The translations under genes and the position numbers were made by a program. The notes under the pieces are model-generated. The model was not told where the DNA came from and searched no databases. It saw only the letters and a list, made by a program, of their open reading frames with translations. From Pirellulaceae bacterium (GTDB taxonomy: Bacteria > Planctomycetota > Planctomycetia > Pirellulales > Pirellulaceae), in the NCBI GenBank assembly GCA_019636375.1, contig JAHBXS010000005.1, positions 124,001 through 188,000 of the forward strand: a stretch of DNA of 64,000 nt. The letters run 5' to 3'. Every line of letters begins with the position of its first letter. Within the stretch, counting starts at the first letter, position 1. Shown here piece after piece: positions 43,787-53,032 of the stretch.

Positions 43787-45730
43787 ATGACAACCCCACT
43801 GGTCGTTCGGGCCTTTCCGCAATCAAGCAAACGCGATCTCTTTGCCGGGCTACTCACACAGTTCGAACAAATTTCTGATTTCGACAACTGGATTTCGCCA
43901 GCCTTGCAATTGCTCCAAAAACAATTGAATTTGTCAGGAGTAGCACTGGTCCAGGGAGTCAAAGGTCAATGGCGAGTCCTTTTCCAATCTGGCGTCATTC
44001 CGGAACTCCCCATCGAGCGACTCGCTGATGTTTTGGATACGGAATCGGCGAGTCAGGCGGAAGGATGGCTGGCCGCGACGATCGAATCGCCGATTGAGCA
44101 AGGTCTATTGCTGGTGGGCTTCGCGAATAATCCCGATCCTCAAGCCGCGTCCATTTCAGAGTTTGATGCGGCTGCAGCGGGCGTCGGGTTGGTCGCCGCC
44201 TACAGCAACCGCTTGGCCCGCTGGACAAATCGAGCTGAGCGGCTTCAAGCGTTACTCGACGTGACTGTCAAATGGGACAAGTCCCAAGATTCCGAATCCT
44301 TGCTCGATGCAATCGCACATACGGCCACGAGATTGCTCAAGGCCGAACGGGCCACGATTTTCCTGATTGATCGAGCGCGAAATCTATTGATCGGCAAGCC
44401 TGCGTTGGGTGTCGAAGGGGGGGAACTCTTAATCCCGGCAGACGCAGGGGTGGTTGGATTGGCGATCCGCACTGGCCACCCTCAACGCGTCGATTGTGAT
44501 GTGGCTCAAGAACAAGCTCTGGTGCATCGCGATGTCGATCAAAAATTGCAATTTCAAACCCGCTCGTTGATCTGTGTTCCGATTCGGGATTCTCAAGGTC
44601 GCGACCTTGGGGCCTTTGAGCTCATCAACAAGCTATCAGGGAATTTCGACAATGAAGACGAAGAAGCGTTGATCGAATTAGCAGCCCACGCGGCGATTGC
44701 GATTGAACATCGCAGACAAGTCGAACGATTGGTGACATCAAAAAAACGAGTGGCCGACCAAGCTCAAAAACAAGTTCCTTGGATCGGCTCGTCCCCGGTG
44801 ATGACGAAACTCAAACAGACCATTGACCGCGTTGCCGACACCGATTTGGCGATCTTGATCACAGGTGAAAACGGAACCGGCAAAGAAGTCGCCGCTCAAA
44901 TGGTTCACTATCTGAGCGGGCGCCGGGACCAAGTTCTCGTCGCGGTGAATTGCGCTGCCATCACCGAGACGCTACTCGAAAGCGAACTCTTCGGGCACGA
45001 AAAAGGAGCCTTCACTGACGCCCATCAAACGCGGGTTGGGAAGTTTGAATTGGCCGATGGCGGCACCCTGTTTCTGGACGAAATTGGGGATATGAGCTTG
45101 GGTGGACAGGCCAAACTTTTGCGAGTATTGGAAGAAAAAGTCGTGGTTCGCGTCGGCGGTTCCGTCCCTATCGCCACCAACGCTCGTGTTTTGGCAGCAA
45201 CGAACCAAAATTTGGCCCAGTTGGTTCGCGAAAAGAAATTCCGCGAAGATTTGTTCTTCCGGCTCAACGTGATGGCCATCGAAATGCCCCCACTTCGCGA
45301 GCGAGGCGAAGACATTTTGCAGCTTGCCGACTATTTTCTAGAGCTGTTCGCCGTGAAGGTTCGGCGCACGACGCCACGCCTCACCGACGCCGCCAAAAAA
45401 CGCCTGCTTGCTCACCCCTGGCCAGGAAACGTTCGCGAACTACGAAACATGATGGAACGTTTGGCCTATTTGACAACGGAGCCGATGGTTGACGCAATTG
45501 ATTTGCCCTTTATCGATGCACCCTACGGCGGTGCGAGTGATGATTTCTTGGCATTAGATCAATCCCTGGCGTCGGCAACCGAACAGTTCCAGGCAGACTT
45601 TATCAATCGTCACATTGCAGCGGCACGCGGGAATATGACTGAAGCCGCCAAGAACATGGGGCTTCATCGAAGTAATCTCTACCGCAAAATGAAGCAACTC
45701 GGACTTGCCACGGACTCATTGGAACCTTGA
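43787..45730 (+). CDS. GAF-domain sigma-54-dependent transcriptional activator
   Basis: 647 residues. An N-terminal segment (1-150) of GAF-like alpha/beta sequence, then a clear GAF domain about 158-305: LLDAIAHTATRLLKAERATIFLIDRARNLLIGKPALG and the RSLICVPIRDSQGRDLGAFELINKLSG core. The AAA+ domain follows: GENGTGKE (Walker A), HEKGAFTDA where the sigma-54 contact motif GAFTGA has Asp in place of the second Gly, GGTLFLDEIGDM (Walker B), KFREDLFFRLN. The C-terminal Fis-type HTH is RGNMTEAAKNMGLHRSNLYRKMKQLG. There is no receiver domain, so a small ligand bound by GAF likely controls it. Divergent from fabI; target unknown. Confidence 0.88.
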   Translation: MTTPLVVRAFPQSSKRDLFAGLLTQFEQISDFDNWISPALQLLQKQLNLSGVALVQGVKGQWRVLFQSGVIPELPIERLADVLDTESASQAEGWLAATIESPIEQGLLLVGFANNPDPQAASISEFDAAAAGVGLVAAYSNRLARWTNRAERLQALLDVTVKWDKSQDSESLLDAIAHTATRLLKAERATIFLIDRARNLLIGKPALGVEGGELLIPADAGVVGLAIRTGHPQRVDCDVAQEQALVHRDVDQKLQFQTRSLICVPIRDSQGRDLGAFELINKLSGNFDNEDEEALIELAAHAAIAIEHRRQVERLVTSKKRVADQAQKQVPWIGSSPVMTKLKQTIDRVADTDLAILITGENGTGKEVAAQMVHYLSGRRDQVLVAVNCAAITETLLESELFGHEKGAFTDAHQTRVGKFELADGGTLFLDEIGDMSLGGQAKLLRVLEEKVVVRVGGSVPIATNARVLAATNQNLAQLVREKKFREDLFFRLNVMAIEMPPLRERGEDILQLADYFLELFAVKVRRTTPRLTDAAKKRLLAHPWPGNVRELRNMMERLAYLTTEPMVDAIDLPFIDAPYGGASDDFLALDQSLASATEQFQADFINRHIAAARGNMTEAAKNMGLHRSNLYRKMKQLGLATDSLEP

Positions 45731-45843
45731 GCCTGGACGTTTTAGGCGGGATAGGGGACCACTAAGGGGCTATGGTAAAATTTTGATTTTAGATTGCACA
45801 GCATTTTTCTGCGCTCCCATTGAATTAAATCCTGGTGAATTTG

Positions 45844-46320
45844 ATGTCTGACCCTCGCTACAACAATCCGTACTCGCCACCTGTTTATCAAGTCAATTTA
45901 GGTGGCTATTCTCAATCTCCCGATGGCGGTTCAAAGATCAAGGTTATTCTACCCGGAATTTTTTTGATCTTGGTCGGCATCCTCGGCCTCATCGTATCAA
46001 TCATGAGTGCATTCATGGCTGTCGGAGATCCCCCTATTCCGGACCCAGAAGTTCCAGATTGGATCAACCAGGTTATTGAATCAGGTCATGGTCCAGAGTC
46101 ACTTGTTATCCATATTTTGTTTATCTTCGTGAATCTGTTTATCATCTTCGGGGGCATCATGATGATCCGCACACGGCTCTGGATCGTGTGCTTGATCGCA
46201 AGCATTTTAGCCGCGCTGAATTTTGGGAATTGCTGTTGCGTATTGGGAATACCTGCAAGCGTTTGGTCCATTATTATCTTAAGTCTGGCCGACGTACGGC
46301 AAATGTTCGCTCGCAGATAG
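45844..46320 (+). CDS. Small membrane protein with Pro/Asn-rich N-terminus
   Basis: 158 residues from ATG 45844 (an upstream GTG at 45835 is possible). N-terminal PRYNNPYSPPVYQV is a planctomycete-style polar leader. Three to four membrane segments follow: IKVILPGIFLILVGILGLIVSIM, VIHILFIFVNLFIIFGGIMMI, LWIVCLIASILAALNFGNCCCVLG, and a shorter SVWSIIILSL. The NCCC cluster in the third helix is striking and could bind a metal or form thiols. No family recognised. It is alone on its strand, with a terminator-like hairpin beyond it that best fits the opposite strand. Confidence 0.75.
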   Translation: MSDPRYNNPYSPPVYQVNLGGYSQSPDGGSKIKVILPGIFLILVGILGLIVSIMSAFMAVGDPPIPDPEVPDWINQVIESGHGPESLVIHILFIFVNLFIIFGGIMMIRTRLWIVCLIASILAALNFGNCCCVLGIPASVWSIIILSLADVRQMFARR

Positions 46321-46323
46321 CGT

Positions 46324-46363
46324 AAAAAAACAGACCCGACCAACCGCGATGGGCTGGCCGGGT
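46324..46363 (-). terminator. Rho-independent terminator of the ECF sigma gene at 46462
   Basis: On the minus strand AACCCGGCCAG pairs with TTGGTCGGGT around a nine-base spacer, then CTG and TTTTTTT. It lies about 100 bases after the sigma gene stop. Confidence 0.75.
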
Positions 46364-46461
46364 TCTGCTGCTTGGAGAGCCGTCGCCGCACCGGGCCCCT
46401 CGCAACAACCGTCGCGCGGAACCCGATGAGCAACCACTAATCTGCACAACGTTTTCGTTCT

Positions 46462-47031
46462 TTATTCGGCGAATTCGCCGATTGCTGCCTCAAGGCGATG
46501 ACGGGCAACGTGCAACCGTCGCTTGATGGTTCCAACCGGAGCTGAAAATTCATCGCTCATTTCCAGGATCGACTTTCCTCGAACGTAGAAGGCCTCCAGC
46601 GTTTCTCGGTCAAGGTCTCGGAGTCGCCCCAAGCACCGATGCACTTCGGCTCGACGCTCGCTGGCGAGAGCCACGTCCTCGGGCCCCGAGTCTTCAGCGG
46701 CGACGCCGTCAACGTAGGAGTCCCCGCCTGCGACCAGCTTCTTCCGTTGGATGAAGTTGATCGACATACGGACCGCGATTGACTTGAGCCAGCCGACGAA
46801 GGCTTCGGGAACTCGCAGTTGGTCGAGCTTGGTCAACGCCTTGACGAACACGTCTTGCGTCAGTTCTTGAGCGTCGCCGTAGTTGCCGACTCGGCGAACC
46901 AGGATCGACAGGACCAACGGTTGGTATTGCTCGAACAGCTCGCCAAAGGCTTGCGAATCACCCGCTTGAGCTCGGGTTACAAGCTCAGAAAGTTGTTGAA
47001 TCTTTTCGTATGATTGTGTTGATGCGTACAT
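46462..47031 (-). CDS. ECF-type RNA polymerase sigma factor
   Basis: 189 residues from ATG 47031; the open frame continues 43 codons upstream but without protein character. Region 2: AFGELFEQYQPLVLSILVRRVGNYGDAQELTQDVFVKALTKL, VPEAFVGWLKSIAVRMSINFIQRKK. Region 4: CLGRLRDLDRETLEAFYVRGKSILEMSDEFSAPVGTIKRRLHVARHRLEAAI. All segments needed for -10 and -35 recognition are present. No anti-sigma gene adjoins it, so regulation is not evident. A small unassigned gene lies just upstream on the same strand (47182-47502). Confidence 0.9.
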   Translation of the reverse strand: MYASTQSYEKIQQLSELVTRAQAGDSQAFGELFEQYQPLVLSILVRRVGNYGDAQELTQDVFVKALTKLDQLRVPEAFVGWLKSIAVRMSINFIQRKKLVAGGDSYVDGVAAEDSGPEDVALASERRAEVHRCLGRLRDLDRETLEAFYVRGKSILEMSDEFSAPVGTIKRRLHVARHRLEAAIGEFAE

Positions 47032-47181
47032 GATTTCATCTGAGAAAAACGTGTTTGATCGAGAGCCTGGGCAAAACTCGCCGCGATTGAAAAATCGCCA
47101 ACGGAAAGCCCAACGAGCCGTGAGGGCATGCGCCGCGCGGTGCTGGTTAGTGCAGAGCAATTTGAAACGAGTAACAGACCG

Positions 47182-47502
47182 CTATTGGCCTATTCTGTCC
47201 CTCTGCCATAACCGACGACGGCGTGACAAGCCCGCGAGCATCCGCCCGCTAATTGCCACTGCGTCATTGCCGGCGGAATTCCCTGCCAGACAATTGCCGG
47301 CGGAATTCGAACCGCAATCACCGCCCATTCCCTCTGTGGAAATCTGCGGTTTGTGGTTGGCCGGTTCATAAGAACTCGGCTCGCCTCGATGGAGATAGAG
47401 GCGTTGGACTTGGAGTCCGTACGACGTTCCAACCACAAAACCAACGGCTTGCGTGTCAACTTCGCGAGTGACGCTTTCAAATTGGTTTAGATTGGTTCGC
47501 AT
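47182..47502 (-). CDS. Small hypothetical protein upstream of an ECF sigma gene
   Basis: 106 residues from ATG 47502 with a good GGGAG site 7 bases before it. The first 55 residues (NLNQFESVTREVDTQAVGFVVG, then YGLQVQRLYLHRG) read like a genuine protein strand-helix pattern; the last part is low in order and Arg-rich (GRMLAGLSRRRRLW). No family is recognised. It could be a short regulator or a leader gene for the sigma factor 150 bases downstream. A competing frame (47190-47480) is less convincing. Confidence 0.4.
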   Translation of the reverse strand: MRTNLNQFESVTREVDTQAVGFVVGTSYGLQVQRLYLHRGEPSSYEPANHKPQISTEGMGGDCGSNSAGNCLAGNSAGNDAVAISGRMLAGLSRRRRLWQRDRIGQ

Positions 47503-47938
47503 TAGACTGCTCCCGTGCCAACGCACAGCTAAGAGTTAAAAAACACGTTGTAATGGTCTTACCAACAACCATAAACGGATGCCGATAGTCCCTGACCCAA
47601 CTTTAAGTCGGCTGCCAGGCTAAAAGGTTCGCAGAAAATCTCAAAAAGTCAAATTTTTTGTGAAATCCCCAGAAAACACGGACTCAGAATCGAGGTCGAG
47701 ATGGCGCGAAATGTGATTTTTGGGAGTTTTTTTGAGAATCTGCCATGCTAGAAGTACATCGCAAAATTGGATAAATTGCTACTTCGCTCCGAGCAAATGG
47801 GGCGAATATGGCGGAAACCAAGCCAAAGCACAGCCTTTGAAATCTCGTCGGTTGATGTGTTTCAATTGATTTATGGCCGTTTTTCGCATGGAGCCTGTTT
47901 TTTTTCATTCACGTATTTTTTGAGTTGAGCACCGTCTT
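47503..47938. other. Divergent intergenic region
   Basis: About 435 bases between the small leftward gene and the rightward transporter. It must hold both promoters; an AT-rich block near 47640-47760 is the best candidate zone. Nothing further can be identified. Confidence 0.4.
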
Positions 47939-49189
47939 ATGGAAGACAAACGTACACCATTTCCCATTCTTGCAAACCTGTTCATCATGATGGTTTTAGA
48001 GATCGCGATTTGGGGGGCGTGGCAAGTCAAAATCTTTCCCTACATGGGGATGCTCAATTTCGAAGGATGGCAGCAATCGTTGGCAGGGAGCATGTTTGCC
48101 ATTGCCGCAGTCGTGGGCATCTTCTTCAGCAATCAATTTGCCGATCGGAATTTTGCCGCTGAAAAATTCCTGGCTTTCAGCCATATGATTGGCGGAATTG
48201 CTCTGCTGGGAACTGCCTATTTTCAGGACTTCTGGCCGTTCTTCGGTTGCTTCTTGCTGTACGGCCTGTTTTATGTGCCAACGATTTCTGTAACCAATTC
48301 TCTGGCGTTTGCGAATTTAAAAAATCCATCACACGAATTCGGATGGGTTCGAATGGGTGGTACGATCGGCTGGATCATTGTGTCATGGCCATTTATTTTT
48401 ATCTTGTCGAAAGACGCAACTGTCGACCAAGTTCGTTGGATTTTTGTTGTGGCAGCGATTATTTCGTTCGCGTTGGCCGCGTTCAGTCTGACACTTCCCC
48501 ACACGCCTCCTCGCCGCGATGCCGTCGGTTTGGATCGATTTGCATGGCTCAAGGCGTTTCGTCTTTTAAAGCATCCGTTCATCGCCATTTTGTTTTTTGT
48601 AACACTGATCGATGCGACCATTCACAATGGCTATTTTGTGCTGGTCGATGATTTCCTTTCGAAACAAGTGAAGTTGCCCGCGAACTGGACCATGGCCATT
48701 ACGACGATCGGGCAGGTCGCAGAAATTCTCACGATGCTGGTCCTTGGTTTTGTGTTGACCAAGCTTGGGTGGAAATGGACGATGATTTTGGGGATTCTCG
48801 GACACGCCGCTCGTTTTGGAGTTTTTGCTTTATTTGGAACTGCCGACTATCAAATGCTGATCATTCTTGTGCAGGTATTGCACGGGATCTGTTACGCGTT
48901 TTTCTTTGCGACGCTTTACATTTTTGTGGAGGAAGTTTTTCCTAAAGACATCCGCACTAGTGCTCAAGGCATGTTCAATTTGTTGATTTTGGGGGTAGGG
49001 TTGGTGATTGCGTCTTTCGGCTTTATTTACCTCAAGTCGTTGTTGACGACAGGCGAAGGTGAAGACGCCGTTGTGGATTATTTCAAATTGTTCCTTGTCC
49101 CCACCGGCTTGGCCGTTTTGGGGATGGTGCTGCTCTTGTTGTTCTTCCAGCCACCCAGCGCGCGTCCAAAGGCGACCCAAGAAGATTAA
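47939..49189 (+). CDS. MFS transporter, nucleoside:H+ symporter type
   Basis: 416 residues with about 12 membrane segments. The sequence follows the nucleoside:H+ symporter branch of the MFS (NupG/XapB-like): N-terminal LFIMMVLEIAIWGAWQVKIFPYMG, the helix pair around FGCFLLYGLFYVPTISVTNSLAF, the EFGWVRMGGTIGWI motif, and the C-terminal IRTSAQGMFNLLILGVGLVIASF. It imports nucleosides or a related small solute across the inner membrane. Substrate cannot be fixed from sequence; planctomycetes have several paralogues. It is a single gene followed at once by a palindromic terminator-like repeat. Confidence 0.85.
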   Translation: MEDKRTPFPILANLFIMMVLEIAIWGAWQVKIFPYMGMLNFEGWQQSLAGSMFAIAAVVGIFFSNQFADRNFAAEKFLAFSHMIGGIALLGTAYFQDFWPFFGCFLLYGLFYVPTISVTNSLAFANLKNPSHEFGWVRMGGTIGWIIVSWPFIFILSKDATVDQVRWIFVVAAIISFALAAFSLTLPHTPPRRDAVGLDRFAWLKAFRLLKHPFIAILFFVTLIDATIHNGYFVLVDDFLSKQVKLPANWTMAITTIGQVAEILTMLVLGFVLTKLGWKWTMILGILGHAARFGVFALFGTADYQMLIILVQVLHGICYAFFFATLYIFVEEVFPKDIRTSAQGMFNLLILGVGLVIASFGFIYLKSLLTTGEGEDAVVDYFKLFLVPTGLAVLGMVLLLLFFQPPSARPKATQED

Positions 49190-49191
49190 AG

Positions 49192-49258
49192 CCTATCCCA
49201 AGAGGGGTCAGACCCTTTGGAGGCGAGCCGGAGAGGGTCTGACCCCTTTTGGGATAGG
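49192..49258. repeat. 25-bp inverted repeat, palindromic terminator-like element
   Basis: Arms CCTATCCCAAGAGGGGTCAG... (49192-49216) and its complement (49234-49258) pair over about 25 bases around a 17-base loop. It starts 3 bases after the transporter stop. Either strand would form a very stable hairpin without a long T run. The GGGGTCAGACCCT core looks like a dispersed palindromic repeat and could act as a terminator. Confidence 0.8.
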
Positions 49259-49505
49259 GACTTAGTCTCTGAATGTTTGTAGTCGTTCAAGATTATTTTT
49301 TGGCAGCCGGGGTTGGTTAGAAACGCCCTGGATTACCGCGACTGATGAGCGATGGCTTGCCCCTAGATGACATCCGCAAAAAATTCTTGGTTCTCGCGCG
49401 GCGGATTTCCTGCAAATGCGGCTTCTAACTGATTGATTGGAAACTCGGTGATTTGGCAACGAGTTACAGCTTTTAGAAACCGGAACGCTTCGGAGAACTT
49501 AGGCG
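49259..49505. other. Intergenic region
   Basis: About 250 bases between the palindrome and the next gene. No gene or recognisable site is visible. Confidence 0.35.
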
Positions 49506-50534
49506 ATGAAATTGTCGTGTGTAACGGATGTTTACCAAGGACTTGCGGCCGCGAGAGAGATTTTGATTCGCAGTACCATTGTTGGAATCGTTGTCTGGAG
49601 GGTGATGTTCTCTGGTGAACTTGATTTCCACTCTGCAAACAGCCTGCAAGCTGGCCAGAATCCACCCGGCCTCAATTTCAATACAGAAAAGTCGAGTTCT
49701 GCCGACGAGTTGGCGCAACTTGCGGCGGCTGTCCAAGCGAACCCATCGGACTTGGCAGCACGGGGGACCTACGCACAAGCATTGTATCGAGCTGGCAATC
49801 TCCCAGAAGCTTGGTTGCAATTGTTGGCTGGCTATCAGCTTGATCCAAATCACAGTGGGATGATTCGAGGCATCCAAGACTTAGTTGCTGAATTTACCAA
49901 GCGAGACCTTTTCACCGTTGGCGTTCCCGCCGAGACGCTGACAGGTGTTTTAGGGGAGCCCCACCAAGTTGTCGAAATGCCCTGGGGGAAGCGATTTGTT
50001 TATGCATTTATGGCGGCAGATTTTCGCCAAGATAAGTTGCATGAGATTATCGATCTTCGAGGAGTTACGAAAATTGTTTTCGAACCCACTGAAATTGTCG
50101 CCGTTGACTTGGACGGTCGAGGATGGAGTACTGGTTACCGCGAGAAAACCAAGGCATCGTCCAAGACGATGTTGTTTGTGCCCGGCGAGTCAGTTTCCAA
50201 CTGGAATGAAATGATAACAGTCGAGCGAATCATTGGCGGAACTAAAGCAGGCAGTATGGAAGAGATCGCCAATTTGGCGATTAAACAGATGAGCCAATCG
50301 TTTCCTCAATCACAGCAATTATTGATTGAGGTTTCAGAAGAGTCAGCGATCATCGCGTTCGAGGGTATTGGCCCACAAGGACAAACGACGATTCATCAAT
50401 TGGTCCGATTGCTGCGTGGTCCCGAAGACATTCACCGCATTGCCTACTCCCTGAGGAGCGACACGAAGCCGTCGGTTGAAACACAAAAAAAGTGGCTCGA
50501 GATTTTTCAATCAGCAAAACTTCGCACTCTTTAG
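49506..50534 (+). CDS. Hypothetical protein with short TPR-like segment
   Basis: 342 residues. A weak hydrophobic N-terminus (IRSTIVGIVVWRVMF) may be an anchor or uncleaved signal. Residues about 66-120 look like two TPR-type helix pairs (LAQLAAAVQANPSDLAARGTYAQALYRAGNLPEAWLQLLAGYQLDP). The remaining 220 residues form an alpha/beta domain (VVEMPWGKRFVYAFMAADF, IVFEPTEIVAVDLDGRGWSTGY) with no known motif. The start choice is uncertain: ATG 49506 is the first in the frame. It is separated from the convergent AAA ATPase by about 140 bases. No function assigned. Confidence 0.65.
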   Translation: MKLSCVTDVYQGLAAAREILIRSTIVGIVVWRVMFSGELDFHSANSLQAGQNPPGLNFNTEKSSSADELAQLAAAVQANPSDLAARGTYAQALYRAGNLPEAWLQLLAGYQLDPNHSGMIRGIQDLVAEFTKRDLFTVGVPAETLTGVLGEPHQVVEMPWGKRFVYAFMAADFRQDKLHEIIDLRGVTKIVFEPTEIVAVDLDGRGWSTGYREKTKASSKTMLFVPGESVSNWNEMITVERIIGGTKAGSMEEIANLAIKQMSQSFPQSQQLLIEVSEESAIIAFEGIGPQGQTTIHQLVRLLRGPEDIHRIAYSLRSDTKPSVETQKKWLEIFQSAKLRTL

Positions 50535-50677
50535 AAATTGCCCAAAGCTACAAAAACGAAGTTGCAATTCGATATGCTTGGGGATGCCAGAATCTCCCAA
50601 TAACCAAGAACCTGACCAAATCGCCACTCTCAGGAAATCTCGTCATTTCAATGCGTGTCAAACATCAGCAATTTGCG

Positions 50678-52033
50678 CTATCTGGTGACCGAGAAGTAGT
50701 TGAGTAGTGCCATTTCGGCGATGTCTCGGTTGAGGACCAAAGGCATTCCATGAAAGGTACAGAAATCGCGGGCCTGTTCCAAAATGTCATCGACATGGCA
50801 AAAGCGGAATGCCTTATTTTTGCGTTTGTAGTGATGTTCGATCAGGAAATCGATGATCTCTGGTTGGAATTCAAAGCCCGTTTGTTGACGGCGAAGTTCG
50901 AAAAGCTGACGGAACTGTTGCTCGGTCGGATCGAGAATTTCAATTTTGTAGGGCAACCGTCGCAAGAATGCCTCGTCGCAAATTTCGGCAGGATTGAGAT
51001 TGGTTGTGAAAACCAACAGTAGGTCGAACGCGACCTTGATCTGGCGACCGGAGGGTAGGTTAATAAAGTCGTGCCCCTCACTCATCGGCAAGATCCAACG
51101 ATTCAGCAGTTGCGGAACACTGATTTGCTGTCGCCCTAAGTCTTCAATAGCGAGGCATCCGCAGTTAGCCTTCACCTGGATTGGAGCCTCGATGATTTTG
51201 GTGATCGGATTCAAAGTCGCCTCAAGGTGATCAAGTGTCAATTCGCCACCGACTGACAAAAAGGGGCGTTCAATCAGCGCCCAACGCTCGTCGACAGGAT
51301 TTTTCTGTTCAAGCGAATAGTTTTCGGGGAGGCTGATCTCAGTGTGCATCGAAGGATCGAAAACTCGCATCACATCGCCACCGATACTAAGGGCACGGGG
51401 AATCCAAATGTAGGGCTCAACGGCACGAATCATCCGTTTGGCCAATTGGGTTTTCCCATTTCCTGGAGAGCCGTACAGGAGCATACTACGTCCCGAATTG
51501 ATGGCTTGACCAAGTTGGGCGAGTAACAATTTTGAAATGACCAAGCCCGCGAACGCCTTTTGAATCGTCTGCATGCTCGGATGGCAACTCTTGATAGATT
51601 GGCGCACGATCGAGTCGTGATACTGTTCGAGGGAAACAGGAGCCGATCCACAATAGGTGCTGCGTTCCACGTGCAATCTGGCTTGCTCGGCACCTTTCGG
51701 AGTCAACTCGTATAGGTAATCGTGGTTCGCAACTGCCGATTTATGGGACAACAACTGATTGGTTTTCAGAAAGGCGAGCACTTCCGAAACCATCCCAAAC
51801 GGCAGGCGGAGTCGATTGGCGATGGCCAATCCGCTTTGATCACCATGCAGGTAGAGCATCCGCAAGACCAACGGGAAAAGATCTTTCGGAGCAAGATGCG
51901 CATCGTGCAACGTCGCCGGTTGATGGGGAATGAAATCCGTGGTCGGCATAGCAGTTGCCGTCGAGTCACTCTTAAAAACAGGAACAGGAATCTGAAAAGA
52001 GTGATCGCGTGACGCACCAAAAGTATCGGGCAT
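50678..52033 (-). CDS. AAA ATPase with N-terminal winged-helix-like domain
   Basis: 451 residues from ATG 52033; the frame is open further upstream but is not protein-like there. Residues 55-135 resemble a winged helix: LFPLVLRMLYLHGDQSGLAIANRLRLPFGMVSEVLAFLKTNQLL, then YELTPKGAEQAR. The AAA domain follows: Walker A YGSPGNGKTQLAKR, an ELTLDHLEA segment, a Walker-B-like GCLAIEDLGRQ, sensor 1 LLLVFTTNLNP, and arginine-finger-like EAFLRRLPYKIEILDP. This matches planctomycete ATPases that look like a DNA-binding or regulatory AAA protein, but the role is not known. It is divergent from the NatA/NatB-CPBP operon, with only 222 bases between starts. Confidence 0.8.
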   Translation of the reverse strand: MPDTFGASRDHSFQIPVPVFKSDSTATAMPTTDFIPHQPATLHDAHLAPKDLFPLVLRMLYLHGDQSGLAIANRLRLPFGMVSEVLAFLKTNQLLSHKSAVANHDYLYELTPKGAEQARLHVERSTYCGSAPVSLEQYHDSIVRQSIKSCHPSMQTIQKAFAGLVISKLLLAQLGQAINSGRSMLLYGSPGNGKTQLAKRMIRAVEPYIWIPRALSIGGDVMRVFDPSMHTEISLPENYSLEQKNPVDERWALIERPFLSVGGELTLDHLEATLNPITKIIEAPIQVKANCGCLAIEDLGRQQISVPQLLNRWILPMSEGHDFINLPSGRQIKVAFDLLLVFTTNLNPAEICDEAFLRRLPYKIEILDPTEQQFRQLFELRRQQTGFEFQPEIIDFLIEHHYKRKNKAFRFCHVDDILEQARDFCTFHGMPLVLNRDIAEMALLNYFSVTR

Positions 52034-52255
52034 GGTTGATCTCGTTTTAGAAAAATGGGCAATGCGTTGAGTATCGGACAATACGGGAGAGCAGGTGCGG
52101 TTTGCGAATGCAAATGCGGGTTTTGTGAATTGAATCGCTGGAGCGACAACGACGCTGACCCGAAAAATCGTTTTTATCGGAAATTCGGTCCCGTGGTAGA
52201 AAATCTGGCCTAGGCTTAGCTGTTGAACCACATTCACCTTTTGGCCAAGGCTCCG

Positions 52256-53020
52256 ATGATTCACGTTCGTAACCTGACAAAAATCTATGACGGCTTTCAG
52301 GAAGGCGACTTCGTTGCGCTGGGAGGCGTGAGCTTCGACGCCATGCCCGGCCAGGTGTTTGGATTGTTGGGCCCGAACGGGGCTGGCAAGACAACTGCGA
52401 TGCGTATCCTGAGCACGGTTTTGAAACCGACTGCGGGAACGGCTATCGTCAATGGCTATGAAGTCACAGAAGCACCGAGTGATGTGCGGCGACAAATCGG
52501 TTTCGTTTCGGTCAACACGACGATTTATGACCGTATGACTTCTTGGGAGATGGTCGAGCTATTCGGTCGCCTGAACGGAATGCAAGATGACGAACTGCAG
52601 TTGCGTATGGAAATGCTGTTTGCCCGCTTTAAAATGAACAATATTCGCGGATTGCTTGGCAGCAAAATGTCGACAGGAATGAGGCAAAAGGTTTCGATTG
52701 TTCGGGCACTCATCCATGATCCGCCGGTGCTAATTTTTGACGAAGCGACTTCGGGATTGGACATTTTGGTAGCACGAGAAGTGTTTCGTACTGTCGAGGA
52801 ACTCCGCGACGAAGGAAAATGTGTGATTTACTCCTCTCATATCATGTCGGAGATCAGCCGACTGTGTGACCTGGTGGCCGTCATGAATCGCGGAAGGATA
52901 ATCGCAGCAGGGTCGCTGGGTGAACTTGCGGATGAGCATGAAGTCCACGATGCCGAAGAGTTGTTTTACGAGTTGATCGCCAATCACGAGCGCGAATATG
53001 CCACATTGGTAACGGGGTAG
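52256..53020 (+). CDS. ABC transporter ATP-binding protein, NatA type
   Basis: 254 residues from ATG 52256 (AAGG 5 bases upstream). ATPase subunit with Walker A LGPNGAGKTTAMRIL, Q-loop region around RRQIGFVSVNT, signature MSTGMRQKVSIVRALIHDPPVLIFDEAT (ABC signature followed by Walker B), and H-loop SSHIMSEI. N-terminal MIHVRNLTKIY is typical of the NatA/CcmA-like class that works with ABC-2 permeases. The permease gene, a NatB-CPBP fusion, follows after 12 bases. Likely exports sodium, a drug or a membrane component; substrate unknown. Confidence 0.92.
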   Translation: MIHVRNLTKIYDGFQEGDFVALGGVSFDAMPGQVFGLLGPNGAGKTTAMRILSTVLKPTAGTAIVNGYEVTEAPSDVRRQIGFVSVNTTIYDRMTSWEMVELFGRLNGMQDDELQLRMEMLFARFKMNNIRGLLGSKMSTGMRQKVSIVRALIHDPPVLIFDEATSGLDILVAREVFRTVEELRDEGKCVIYSSHIMSEISRLCDLVAVMNRGRIIAAGSLGELADEHEVHDAEELFYELIANHEREYATLVTG

Positions 53021-53032
53021 ATTGGGACGATC

